This document shows positions 36,301-46,040 of a stretch of DNA of 64,000 nucleotides, in pieces. The translations under genes were made by a program, and so were the position numbers. Within the stretch, counting starts at the first letter, position 1. Each line of letters begins with the position of its first letter. Source of the stretch: Cristatella mucedo (lineage: Eukaryota > Bryozoa > Phylactolaemata > Cristatellidae); NCBI GenBank assembly GCA_009760855.2, contig WPIO01000005.1, forward strand, positions 8,966,501 to 9,030,500, read 5' to 3'. Under the pieces are notes generated by a model. It searched no databases. It was given only the letters and a program-made list of their open reading frames with translations, and was not told the DNA's origin.

Positions 36301-39300
36301 GATAAACTACTAAGACGTTTCTTATGACATCCACTCTCTTGAGATTGAGTTGTCAAGACTCCGAGAAGACCTGGGCTAAGAATCCCCACTAGATGCAAAA
36401 ATGAGACGTGAATTGTGTGAAGTTGCTACTAAACAAAAAATCCTCCGAAGGACACAGATGCCTGGAGAACTCCTCGTGATGTTAGTCTCACAGCAGAGGA
36501 GGACATTTAAAAAATCATGATGGTCAGCATAGACAATCTTCAATAAGATATAAAAACTAGGTTTTCCTGACTCAAATATCTTCATGCCAAATTTGGTTTC
36601 TAGTTGGAAGGTGAGGCTTTTGAAGACACTTGACCGGAGCAAACTCCAATAGCAATGTCTAGATTTTGGAGGCTTCTATTGCTCAGAGGTTGATGGCACA
36701 GAGCTCCACAATGAAATATGTGATTGTAAAATGCTTCTGACCACGTCACGACTTGGCACTAAGGCCACCATGGGAACTCACATAGTGAGGCTTGGAGCAC
36801 ACAAACCACTGGAACTTACTGGAAAGTACTGGGACACACTTTGATAACTTATTCGACGCTTTCAGAACCGACGTTCGTGCATTGACTGACTCATCGTCTC
36901 CTGTGGCTCATGTGCACGACCCTACTCACATCAAGAGTCACACATTCGACCAGATTTTCTCATAATACTGCAATTTGTCATCACAAACTATTACCAAATC
37001 CTGCTTATCTGACCACATACAGATCTCATTCAATCTACAGTGTGTGCCCACCTCCTCCTCTACAATAAACTGTGAATCGCGAAACCTCAAGACCCTTGTC
37101 ATCGATGCTGTCCGTGCGAGAATATCTGCTTCGCCTGTGCTGCTCAGTCCTCCCTCAAATCTGTCATCATTGGTTGATAACTACAACACGACACTAGCTG
37201 ACACGCTCGACGCGTTTGCACCTTTGACTAAGTGCACGGTGCCCCCCCCCCCAGACGGCCTATGGTTTACCATAGACATTAAACTAACCAGGTCTACTAA
37301 GTACAAGCTTGAAAAAGCATACAAAAGATCAGGGCTGACTGTCCATCGACAGGCACAGGAAGAATAATGTAGGTCGTACCAATCGATCCTAGCGAAGGCC
37401 AAGTCTAGCTTCTATAGAAACATTGTTGAAGCACAGATGCACAATCCAAAAATGCTGATGTCGATGGTCAATCATCTCTTCGATTGCTCGCAGACTAGCT
37501 CCTGATGATCCTTGTGATGATCTAGCCGATCGCTTCTCTCGATTCTCTGTGCAGAAGATAGACAAGATCAGGGAATCGATCCCTGCGATGACAACATCCC
37601 CACAAGAATGCTGTTTTCCTGTTCCCGGCTGCACCTTAATTTCTAAATTTAAGCAGGTCAATAGTAATCCTGATCTTGAAGTTCGTATCCCAATCAAAGA
37701 AGACAACAAGTCCTCTGGACCCTATTCCCACTGTCCTGCTCCTACGTTGCATTGATCTGACGCTGCCATGCAAAACTAACATCATTAATATGTCATTAGC
37801 CTCAGGTCATGTCCCAGCACCTTTCAAAAAAGCCGTAGTCAGGCCACTTCTTAAGAAAGCGACACTAGACCAAGAGAACTTGAGCAACTACCGCCCAGTC
37901 TCCCTTCAATAATTCCTATCGAAGACACTGGAACGGGTCGTGGCGGACCAGCTGAACTCATATATCGAAACCTCACACCTTGCTAATAAGTTCCAGTCTG
38001 GCTTTAGAGCTAATCACTCCACAGAGTCGGCATTGCTTAGGGCATACAACGACCTACTTAAGAATGCAGACATGGGTAGAGTGTCTCTGCTTGTTTTGCT
38101 CGATCTTTCGGCAGCTTTTGATACTATCGATCACAAAGATCTTCTAGAGCGCCTCTCATCTCGTCTGGGCATCTCTGGCACTGCTCTGCAGTGTTTCAGG
38201 TCCTATCTCAGTGGCAGACTCCAGAGTATTGACGGGAATGGACATAGATCATCCGAGGTACCTCTGAAATATGGGGTACCTCAGGGCTCCGTGCTAGGTT
38301 CGAGTATTTTCACAGTTTGTACTCTCCCACTTGCTGATGTGATTGCCAAGCACAATCTAGGCTTTCACTTCTATGCGGATGACACTCAGTTGTACCTTTG
38401 CTTTGATTCCTCTCAGCTTTCGAGCACCTCAAATTCACTCAGCTCACTTGCTGCATGCATTGACGACATCCGCACACGGATGGCAGCAAATTTTCTAAAA
38501 TTAAACGATGACAAAATTAGCTTACTAATTTTGGGCAAACCCAGTGTGGTTCATAAATTGGAAAGGATGACGCTCAAAAGTGGCTGTTCCAGATTACCTT
38601 CTGTTGAATCAGCTCAAAATCTCTCATTTTATGGCTCCAGCCTATCTCTCAGATATACTATCCCATCAGGCCAAGCATCGTACCACCTGCTTTTCGGAAT
38701 CCAACAGTTTACCACTACCTCGTACAAGCCTCAAATCCTTTGGAGACCGTGCATTTAGTTCATATGCTGCCAAAGCCTGAAATTACCTCCCGACCTGCGT
38801 CAGAATATCCCCTGACCTGACCACATTTAAAAGGAACTTAAAAACACACATATTTAGGACAGCATTTAGTGGGTCCCTGAGATTCGTCCTTCGTGTGCTT
38901 ATGCGTGCTGACTCTGTGCATGCTGCCATTAACCACATTTGCATGCTGAGCCTGTGCATGTCACCCCTAAGCATATTATTCATTTTGTTTGTTTTTCAAG
39001 CATGAGTTTACTTACCATTCAATTGCATTTTCCTTTGCAGCAAATGTAAAGCGCCAAGAAAGAGATTACGTTCTCTGAGGGCGCTTTATCAAGTGCAATG
39101 TTATTATTATTCTTAATATTAACTTTATTGAAAGGTGCTGGGACATGACCTGAGGCTAATAACATAATAATGATGTTAGTTATGCAGGGCAACAGCAGAT
39201 TAACGCAAAGTATGAGCAGGACAGTGGGAATAGGGTGTAAAGAACTTGTTATCTTCTTGGATTGTGATATGAACTTTAGAACAAGATCACCATTGACCTG

Positions 39301-41220
39301 CTTGAATGCAGCCATCGAGGTGCAGTCAGGAATCGAGGGACAGCGTTCTAGGGGGGGGGGGTGCTGCCATCGTATGGATAGATTCCCTAATTTTATCTAT
39401 CTTCTGGACAAAGTATTGAGAGGAGCGATCAGTTAGATTACCTTGGGGATCACCAGGTAAGGAGCTAATCTGGGAGCGGTCGAGGAGATGGTTGATCATC
39501 GATACCAGCGTTTTTGGATTATGCATCTGTGATTCAACATTGTTTCTAGAGAAGCAAGAACTGGCCTTTGCTAGGATCGATTGATACGACCTACAATAGT
39601 CGTCGTATGGCTTTCGATAGACAGTCAGTCCTGATCTTGTGTATGCTTTTTCATGCTCGATCTTATTAGACCTGGCTAGTTTAATGTCTGTGGTAAACCA
39701 TAGACCGTCTGGGCGAGGGTGCACAGTTCTCTTAGTCAGAGGTGCAAATTCATTGAGCGTGTCAGCTACTCTCGTGTTGTAGCTATCTACCAGTGATGAC
39801 ATATCGGAGGGAGGACTGAGCAGCCGAGGCTAGGCAGATATTCTCGCACGGACAGCATCGACGTCAAAGAACTTTAGGCTTCGCCATTCACTTGTGATTT
39901 TAAATGAGGAAGAGGCGGGCACACCCTGTCGACTGGATGAGATCTACAGATGGTCAGATGAGCAAGATTTGGTAATAATTTGTGATGACAGTGCAGTTGT
40001 ATAAGAAAGTGGTTTTGAGTGTGTGACGCTCGATGTGAGTAGGGTCGTGCACATGAGCCACAAGAGACAGTGAGTCCTTCAATGAACGAAATTCAATGCT
40101 GCAGGCGTCAGATAAGTGATCAAGGTGAATTTTGAAATCCCCCATTACGAGGAAGGATCGATTTATTGCACGCAGAATCGAAATGAGATCGGAGAAATTT
40201 GAGACAAAGGAGGATTCGTTACCTGGTGGCTGATAGGCTACTGCCACCATCGGTAGCTAGTTTTCGTGTGAAACCGAGGCAATCGAATTACAGGCTGCTT
40301 CAATGGTACTGAAAATGTCTGGAAGTTTAATTTACCACGCACGAGGACAGCAACTCCACCTCCAGTTCTGATCGGTGTAGGGGCGCGCAAGAAGGAAAAA
40401 CCAATCGGGTTGCTTCTTTAATTGACAGGCAGTCAATTAAATTAATTATAATTATAATTATTATAATTATAATCATAATTAATAATTATACCGATGTTAG
40501 CCAAGTTTCAGTTAAGGCGTGCAGTTCAAGATCATTTTCAAAAATAGGGTAGCTTATTAGCAGAGTTTTATTGCACCTTGAGCGAGTATTCCAAATGCAA
40601 GCCTTATGTCGGGCTGCTGGAGTTATCGACAGAGCAGGAATCTCAAAGGAGCCAGCCTCCCCGGGCGGCTCCCTTGAGCTTTCCGCAACGCCTTTCTTCT
40701 GTTAAACCATAAATCACGGAGCTTAGGAACATCAGCGAAATCTAGGAATGCATATGAACGACTATAATGGACGATAATAGGCAGGTTACCTGCAGCTGGA
40801 GAATCTAACGCCGCCGGCGTGACAGACACTACCCAAGTAGGCAGTAAGTGTTAAAATTGCGATAGGCACATAATTTATTCTGCTGTACATCAAAAAGACA
40901 AAAAGTCAAGCTTTAAACAGGTTTGAGATGTATCTTTTTTCGCGCTTACGTTCTAGCAAAGAAGTCAGCGAGCCCTGCCCCAATTGACTGACTTCAGCGG
41001 CCTCGGGTAATGGAGGCAGCTCCCTCGGCGGCGGCGGCGGCGGCCTCGGCGGCACGGCAAAAGCGCTCGACTCACCAACGGTGATCCTGCTGCTGAGACG
41101 GTCGTAGCTGTCGTCGTCGCCTCGCTTGAAGAACTGCAGGCCTACCTTGATGATGTCGATGTAGCTCGTTGCATTCATCGGCTCTAAGTCGTCCTCATCT
41201 TCTATTCCCTCCTCTTCCAT
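18029..41220 (-). CDS. Innexin gene, complete, seven exons (402 aa)
   Basis: Innexins are four-pass membrane proteins that form gap junctions or hemichannels. CDS = join of 41220-41076, 34354-34233, 34147-34018, 26012-25858, 20797-20659, 20570-20328, 18303-18029, read on the minus strand. Every intron is GT-AG and all junction phases agree (1,0,1,0,1,1). Order: N-terminal DDDSYDRL motif (residues 35-42); TM1 about 50-65; E1 with Cys70 and Cys88; YYQWV signature (114-118) opening TM2; cytoplasmic loop; TM3 about 199-225; E2 with Cys264 and Cys283; TM4 about 290-313; C-terminal tail. The length is normal for the family. E2 carries an NGS sequon at Asn247. Two introns are tiny (85 and 88 bp); the others are 2.0-8.0 kb and full of LINEs. 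The start is Met1, with G at -3 and G at +4; Met15 is an alternative. Family assignment is very sure; splicing is inferred from sequence only. Confidence 0.93.
19522..19690 (+). mobile_element. tRNA-derived SINE 2 (innexin intron 6)
   Basis: A-box-like TGGCAAACTAGTCAAGG and a perfect B box GGTTCGAATCC (19,588-19,598). The body (GATCCTTTATTGCCGCTGCA, GATAGCCGTAAATGCTCTTC) matches SINE 1. It sits in intron 6 on the strand opposite to the gene. It does not fold as a functional tRNA. Confidence 0.75.
20328..20570 (-). CDS. Innexin exon 6: extracellular loop 2 and TM4
   Basis: The acceptor is ATGTTTCAG and the donor GTGAGC. It encodes DKFALYGYQAIGDWLNGSS, then FPKRTRCQFEVR, then ECVLPQNLFHEKAFIFIWWW. 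These match the innexin E2 order W-x-x-S, FP, C-x-FEVR, QCVLP-x-N-x-FNEK-x-F-x-F-x-WFW. Cys264 and Cys283 are the two E2 cysteines. The NGS sequon at Asn247 faces outside in the standard topology. 80 codons; ends phase 1. Confidence 0.95.
20659..20797 (-). CDS. Innexin exon 5: TM3
   Basis: The acceptor is GGTCTTTATAG and the donor GTAATG. The exon encodes a basic loop end and then TM3 with the pattern YIFTKSLYAVNAILQF, which matches the innexin K-x-LY-x-x-N-x-x-x-Q-x-x-x-L TM3 motif. 46 codons plus one base. It ends LLG, with the Gly codon completed by exon 6 across an 88-bp intron. Confidence 0.92.
20798..25857. other. Innexin intron 4
   Basis: A 5.06-kb intron. Two minus-strand LINE-A 3' tails lie near 21,525-21,640 and 21,895-22,040, and opposed tail remnants near 24,060-24,205 with ATT repeats. 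A short tandem repeat of GTAACCT units occurs near 24,915-24,945. Much of 22,100-24,000 has no recognisable element. Confidence 0.55.
25858..26012 (-). CDS. Innexin exon 4: cytoplasmic loop
   Basis: The acceptor is TTCTCTTTAG. The exon's first two bases complete the Gly codon, followed by MFWAWAAESSGYDLQ, equivalent to the FW...SG segment at the end of innexin TM2. A charged loop segment follows (about residues 142-184). Donor choice is ambiguous: GTATGA after 25,858 (preferred consensus) or GTGGTA after 25,861. Both leave phase 0, so only one valine depends on it. Confidence 0.82.
26575..26700 (-). mobile_element. LINE-B 3' fragment (intron 3)
   Basis: Reversed LINE-B 3' UTR: GCCTAAGCGACATTCGGTAC is the complement of the GTACCGAA...CTTAGGC segment. 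It is preceded by a GT-rich microsatellite at about 26,500-26,545. Confidence 0.55.
27800..28945 (+). mobile_element. LINE-A, 5'-truncated (intron 3)
   Basis: Begins within the RT palm (LGFHFYSDDTQ, where YSDD is the catalytic box). It continues through NSAARLVCREPRSFHITPR-type sequence and LHWLPVKQRIHFKV to a GCGCCTAGAAAGAG tail at about 28,880-28,945. Multiple stops. Opposite orientation to the host gene. Confidence 0.85.
29470..29600 (+). mobile_element. LINE-A 3' tail (intron 3)
   Basis: AAGAAAAAGGTTGAGTCTTTGAGAGCG-type decayed tail followed by ATT repeats. Nothing else of the element is left. Confidence 0.5.
30640..33355 (+). mobile_element. LINE-A, long decayed copy with nested tail (intron 3)
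   Basis: Runs from the end of the endonuclease (VITNYYQILL) through the linker (HNPKMLASTINDLL in decayed form), RT (LLNLSAAFYTIDH, SHSTASA), and the C-terminal region to a decayed tail near 33,300-33,355. At about 31,485-31,570 a LINE-A tail with ATT repeats interrupts the frame between two parts that are adjacent in other copies. Many stops. Confidence 0.8.
33356..34017. other. Intron 3 remainder next to exon 3
   Basis: No repeat family or exon recognised. The short frame 33,546-33,812 has no resemblance to known families. Confidence 0.4.
34018..34147 (-). CDS. Innexin exon 3: end of E1 and TM2
   Basis: The acceptor is CTATAATTGTAG and the donor GTGAGT, after an 85-bp intron. The exon opens with VQNTY, the usual continuation of CW in innexin E1. 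It then has the family signature PYYQWV (residues 113-118) and TM2 ending TLPG, with the Gly codon split across the next junction. 43 codons plus one base; phase 1 end. Confidence 0.93.
34233..34354 (-). CDS. Innexin exon 2: TM1 and first half of extracellular loop 1
   Basis: The acceptor is TTTCTCGTTGCAG and the donor GTAGAT. The exon starts with two bases that complete an Ala codon with exon 1. It encodes the hydrophobic TM1, then KEPIACHAPAEFTDQW and EYTESVCW. This matches the innexin E1 pattern C-x-x-PAEFT-x-x-W-x-x-Y-x-x-x-x-CW, with Cys70 and Cys88. His71 replaces the Trp usually found after the first cysteine. Ends in phase 0. Confidence 0.92.
34355..35169. other. Intron 1, 3' part
   Basis: Unique sequence between exon 2 and the LINE-B fragment. 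It includes the exon 2 acceptor tract. Nothing else recognised. Confidence 0.4.
35170..36165 (+). mobile_element. LINE-B, 5'-truncated (intron 1)
   Basis: Starts at KLNACLADIQ, then LNDDKTKLLLIGHP and KSQRFEHVSPLLKELGW. It ends in the LINE-B 3' UTR (CTACAGAATGTGTACCG, AGGCTGTGAGTTCGCT). Frameshifted near 35,690 by a short AAAGTTCTTA duplication. Confidence 0.8.
36840..39118 (+). mobile_element. LINE-A, best-preserved copy (intron 1)
   Basis: Covers the endonuclease end, linker, RT and 3' tail. The RT frame 37,940-38,758 is intact for 272 codons, with FQSGFRANHSTESALL, LDLSAAFDTIDH, GVPQGSVLGS and FYADDTQLYL (YADD box). It jumps at about 38,630 to the far C-terminal region, so about 150 residues are deleted. 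A poly-C run near 37,243 and stops upstream break the endonuclease. L2/CR1-like; inactive. Confidence 0.88.
39121..40850 (-). mobile_element. LINE-A, 3'-truncated, inverted against the previous copy (intron 1)
   Basis: Minus strand from the ORF start region (LPIIVHYSRSYAFLDF) through the endonuclease (a VAVAYQPPG, MGDFKIHLDH block at 40,250-39,954) and linker (39,802-39,326) to ASGHVPAPF at about 39,130, where it stops abruptly beside the tail of the plus-strand copy. An AT-rich insertion lies at about 40,437-40,490. Confidence 0.85.
41076..41220 (-). CDS. Innexin exon 1: N-terminus
   Basis: Encodes residues 1-48 and the first base of codon 49. It carries an acidic leader, then MNATSYIDIIKVGLQFFKRG and the DDDSYDRLSSR motif that precedes TM1 in innexins. 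The exon ends ACC GTT G before the donor GTGAGT. Reading past the donor gives a proline-rich stretch with no innexin character, which supports the splice. Phase 1. Confidence 0.88.
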
Positions 41221-42254
41221 TTCGTGCTCCCTGGCAGCATAGCCGGATCTGCGGCGTGCGGAGCGGAGCGGCTAGACCGAGCGTGGAGAGGTGAGCTTCG
41301 CCGGGCACGCCTCACTCAGTAGGCCTGCTCGTCTCACTACTCGTCGTTTGACCTAGTGGCTAAGGTGCTCGCCCCTGCCACCGTCTGGCCGAGGTCCTGG
41401 GCTCGAGCCCCGTGGCATTCTCGGAGCGCCTGAGTAGACGTTAATTAAGTTCTCTTAGGGCGCTATACAAAGGAATTACATTTTATATTTATACCCCATC
41501 ACCTGGAAGACGGACGGACGGAGCGCATGATGGGCTTGTGTTCTGTTGGCCCGCCTAACTGAAGAGCGGCGCTTTGTTGTATCCGAAATCCGTCTTCTCA
41601 TATGCATTATGCTAAAACGCCCGGCGATTATTGACTATGAGCTTGACTGGTGAACCTCGGTTAAGAACTACGAGCTTCGGCACTGAATGAGAACAGAGCA
41701 GCTTAGGAAATAGTTGCAATGAGCCGAGGCCTATGAGCAGCATTATGCTTATTGTTGTACGATAGCGATTATTGCTTGACAAGACCTGGCCACTATATAT
41801 GGCACGTGCCTGACTGCAGTCGCTCTCTTGGAGCTACGGTCTGCCGGTCGGTGAGTCCTAGCACTCAGAGTGAGCCGCTGCTAGCCTGCTAGCGAGTCGG
41901 CTGGAAGTCGCCGATCGTACCGGCCGTAAAATTAAGCCACCGTTTGTGCTTATCCTACTAGGTCATTGTTGCTATCCCTGCGTGCAGAACGTCAAGCTAC
42001 TATCGTCAGCTGTTATTGCTAGCTTTAGGTCTTGGCTGCACGGGTAGCACCACTGGCCGAACTAGTGAGGACTGGCTGGCCACAACAACGCTTAGCCTCG
42101 AAATTATCTCGTACGGATGCCGCTGCAGCTGAGCCGACAAGAGATGTCTTTTCAGCTTTGGGCTTAATATCTTGGGTGTAGTGTTTAGGGTTTGCAAATG
42201 TCTAGACCCAGGGTCTGTGCCCATAGATTTGCTTGTACCACGTCGGCAGGCTTA
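41221..42254. other. Innexin 5' flank (promoter-side region)
   Basis: This is the interval between the innexin start codon and the left edge of visible homology with copy A. It should hold the 5' UTR and promoter of the minus-strand gene. It contains a tRNA-derived SINE at 41,342-41,480 and a TATATATGG near 41,793, which I cannot tie to either strand. No protein-coding exon is recognisable. The equivalent region of copy A lies left of base 1. Confidence 0.4.
41342..41480 (+). mobile_element. tRNA-derived SINE 3 with LINE-A-like tail
   Basis: tRNA-like head with A-box-like TGACCTAGTGGCTAAGG and B box GGGCTCGAGCCCC. It is followed by TTAAGTTCTCTTAGGGCGCT, which matches the LINE-A 3' tail. The tail sharing suggests mobilisation by LINE-A. 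It lies about 120-260 bp upstream of the innexin start codon. Confidence 0.75.
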
Positions 42255-42389
42255 GACTCTGAGCCACCTAGGCTGGTCCAGCGGTCGGGGCTCGGCCCTA
42301 GAAATTGTGGCAACACACCGTTATGCAGATAACAAGACGGGAGGTCCGTCCATTACTAAGCGTTTCCCAAGATTGAACAGGCAAAATGT

Positions 42390-44880
42390 GTTGACGGTAT
42401 GTGCACGAATAGTGAACTTTATAAGTGGCTCAAGAATTGGAGTTTCAGACAGCCAATCTCTAGCCAATTTGAACAGATTTCGATAGATGACGGGCCGTTG
42501 CAATCGATCGCCTTGCCTTGCCCTCGATTGCACGTTCGTGATTGTTTTAAAGGATGTGGCTGCACTTTTAATGAGGTGTGCTGCAATACGAAAGACAAAG
42601 TGGAGCTTCTCCCAGCAACTGTTAGTCTATTTGTAACGGATCTTTATTGATTTGCGTACTTTCCCGTGCCATTGCCGTCGATTGAAAGTGCACAAGGCGC
42701 GAAAACTATTCGCGAGTACACAGAGACGTTACGTGAAAAGCGAGCTACAGTTTCGCTCCACCATTCTTGTCGGTTTTCTATGGAATGCGGTATGGGCCCC
42801 GACCGTTGCTGCGATTGCTGTGCATTGCTGGCAGTTAACGAGCAAAGCAGCTTGAAAATGCCACGGTTTCACTTTGGACGCAGTGAAATTGTATATGTAT
42901 TGACAGTTAAAGCTTCGCTCTGCCAATTTGTTGTCGACTGGCCGCCGGTTTGAGTATTGGCCCGGGCCATGGCTGTCGATTACCATTCATTGCTCGCAAT
43001 TATACCTGTGCGATTAGTTGAAACGATGGTGTGATTGCACTTTAAACACAGCGTGCTGTGACAAGCAAGAAAAGCTTAACCTTGGCCCAGTCACTTTATG
43101 GGGATTTGCAATGGATCATAATAGAATGCCGTATTTGTCTGGGCCATTGCCCTCGATTGCTATGCATCGCCTAAGAATGAGCTCACAGAGTGGTTTGAAA
43201 TTGCGTGCGAACAGTGCAGTTTGATGTTACGTGGAATAATAGTAGTTATGGTAATAATGATAATACATTTGATAAACCGCCCTCAGAGAACTATATATCT
43301 TTCTAGGCACTTTATATTCGCTGCAAGGGAAGCACGATAAAATGGTTAATGGTAGAATGCTCAATGACAACAAGCATAGCATGATTAGCGGTGACATACA
43401 CAGGAATAAGAACTGGAGCTTGGTGAAGCCGATTTCTCAATGATTTGCCGTGGGATTTTGGTATTGGCCCTTCCTTTGCTGTTGATCGCCGTGCATTGTT
43501 CACAGTTAACGGGCGAAATAGCTTGAAAACTGTATGGTTTAACTTTAAAAACAATGAACGGTTACAAGCAATGACAATGGAAGTTTGGCGAAGTCTATTG
43601 GTGGTTTGTTTGCAGCGGATTGTAGTTTATTTCTGCTTCAAGCCGAGCCATTGTCGTAGATTGCTGTGCACTGACTGCCCTCGTTTGTTCAAACGCAATT
43701 GGTCAAATCTGATTGCAACTTAACAGATTCCTGTGTAATATGCATTCAAAATTTGAGCATTAAGCCACCGACTGCGGGACATGTTGTAGAGAAAAGCAGT
43801 GAACTTCGGTATTGGTATGGACTGTTGCTGTCGATTGCTGTGCCTTCATGGCAGCTAACAAGCAAAGCGGCTTGAAAATACTACGGTTTTACATTGAACG
43901 CAGAAAACTGTTTTATGTAGTGAGCTTCGCACTGCCAATTTATGATCGGTTAGCGGCGAGTTGGATGTTGGCCCGGGCCATAGCTGACGATTGCAGTGCA
44001 TTGCTGCTGAGTGGTCTAGGCAATTTTAGTGTAGTTGTGTGAATACGCAATTGCCAAAAAGTAGAGAAATGTGCTATCATAATTATAGTTTCTTGTGTAT
44101 GGGTTCTGGTTGCTTTGTGTTGGATTGTAGTGGATTGAGGTATCGAACCGAACCGTTGCAACTTATTGCATTGCATTGCATGACACCGTGTAAGCAAAAT
44201 ATAGTGAAATTCTGTGGGTGCCCTTTAACCCAAGTCTAGTCTTATATGCAATGTCAATTATAATTTCGCATTGGAGATTTGAGGACGATTGTCAGTGGTT
44301 TAGGGTGGATTTCGATATTTCCCCATGTCATTTCAGGCCATTGCCGAGCCTTACCAAAACTTATGGCTGCTCAAGAACGCAGTGCATTTTAATATTCAAT
44401 ACAAACTGGAGCTCGGCAAAATCTATTTCTAGTCGTTTTGTGGTTGATAAGGTGGATTGGAGTGGACTGCAGTATTGGCCGGGCTATTGCAGTGCATTAC
44501 AAAGGAACGGCTGTGAAAATGCAAGTGAAATTTTGCGAGTACAAATATTCGCAGGGTATACTGTCACATGCAATAAAAAAGAAGCTTTTCGCCCACGGTT
44601 TCTCTCGTTTCGCGATGGAATGCAGTGGATTGGGGTATTGCCGATGGCCGCTGGAAACTAATCCTGAGAACTTGGTGAGAATGTGTGGAATCGCAAGAAA
44701 CTATCGTGTGGTTACATGAATGCATGAAGCGTAGTTAGTTATTTTATACTTTTTGGAGCTTTGTGAGGCAGCTTTGTGGTGGATTTTAGGCGAACTAAAG
44801 TGGTTTGCAATCGATTGAGGTACAGGCCTCAGTCGTTGCAGTTCATTCGCATAATTGGGCACGTGCATAATGACCTGAAA
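42390..44880. repeat. Degenerate satellite, period about 160 bp (copy B, longer)
   Basis: The same repeat as at 150-1,640, but with more units. An extra 150 bp at about 42,414-42,563, close to one unit, is absent from copy A. Further units run from 44,040 to about 44,880, with cores near 44,139, 44,470 and 44,633, and are missing from copy A. Unit-scale gain and loss is the expected behaviour of a satellite. Confidence 0.75.
43245..43415 (-). mobile_element. LINE-A 3' end fragment (copy B)
   Basis: Orthologous position to 838-1,010 within the satellite, with the same CCCTCAGAGAAC block on the plus strand. Only a few bases differ. Confidence 0.65.
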
Positions 44881-45440
44881 TTTGGTGGATAGCTAGCATC
44901 GGAAGTGTACTACAATATCCACCCAAATTTGAGCTCGGCATGTCCGCCGATGTCCTGCCGATTTTAGAGGGCCTACTTAGAGTAGATTGAAGTGATTCGT
45001 CGAATCCAGGTTCACCTTCGGGCATGAAGGTGGCTCTGCGTGACACACACTGCTGGCAGCGAGCAGAGTCACGACATACGGGGATAGACGGGCGTTTCTT
45101 CTTGGTTCGAGGAGGCTGCGGCACGTGACCCGCACTAGGAGAGAGAAGCGGAGTAAAGATGCGGCCAATGCTAACTTGAATATCCAATGTCTTTGAAGTC
45201 CGCGTTGCCGCCGGCCTTGCCGTCTGTCCTAGGGCCAGGCTCTGTTGCCTCGTCATTTCCAATGGATCCTGCAGTACGCCATGCCGTCAGCAATGCCGAC
45301 CGCATACCCATCTCTCGACTGTGGCGCTTTATTCCGCCGCCGTGCCAGCTTAAGTTTGCGCCTGCGGTCCATGGAAAGAAACGACGGCTCGGCCAACACG
45401 CCCACTTTCAGACGCACATAGCTGGATCGAGCGCTCGGAG
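44881..45440. other. Copy-B-only segment right of the satellite
   Basis: About 560 bp with no counterpart in copy A. A 139-codon minus-strand frame (45,262-44,843) has no recognisable family or signal. Either ancestral sequence lost from copy A or an insertion in B. Confidence 0.4.
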
Positions 45441-45540
45441 AGCACGGGCACTCTCTTCTGCTTCGACCGTTGCCTAACCGGCCGGCATTCGGAGTGGGTG
45501 AGCGCAGCGACCTGAGTGGCTGGATGAGGCATCGAAGGAA

Positions 45541-46040
45541 AGAGCAAATATTGCCTCAAGCGTTAACCACCACAGCTACCTGGTTATTGTTGAATGCCGC
45601 CAACAGCAGACAAAGCCTGCACAGGCTATCGGTGAGCTGATGACCTAGATCGGCTCGAAGCGGAAGGAAAGACAGGAGCATCCACGTCAGCTGAACCCGA
45701 AAGGACTGGCGCTGACCTTCTCCACTGTCCTTTAGCTTGTCCGACAAAGTCACCCACTTTATGTCTTTCCCTCTCCTCTCTGGTCTCCGCCATTGTGAGA
45801 GCCACCATTCAGCCGGCAACAACCGCGGACATTTCCTCGAGCTGCTTGACTTCAAACTCAATGACGACCGGGAGCGAAAGAGTCTCTGCAGACTGAGAAG
45901 CAAATCTTCTGCATCATCGCTGGCCAGGTTCGGGCGGTTATACTTTACGAGTTCAATGATGACGACCCGTCACGTTGCTGTGCGATTTGAGCCGATGAAT
46001 CAACCAACCCAGCTAGGTAAGAGCAGCCGAGTCTCTAGGT
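45541..46040. other. Highly conserved block shared by both units (copy B)
   Basis: Partner of 1,741-2,240, with identical length and no indels. It sits immediately right of a 1.39-kb segment that copy A lacks. No family is recognised. Confidence 0.5.

Noticed and set aside
37940..38758. 272-codon frame as a host gene
   Set aside because: It is a LINE reverse transcriptase (LSAAFDTIDH, YADD box) inside an innexin intron.
40906..41075. Proline-rich continuation of innexin exon 1
   Set aside because: It follows a strong GTGAGT donor whose phase exactly fits exon 2; read-through into intron 1.
44843..45262. 139-codon minus-strand frame
   Set aside because: Present only in copy B, no recognisable domain, no splice or promoter support.
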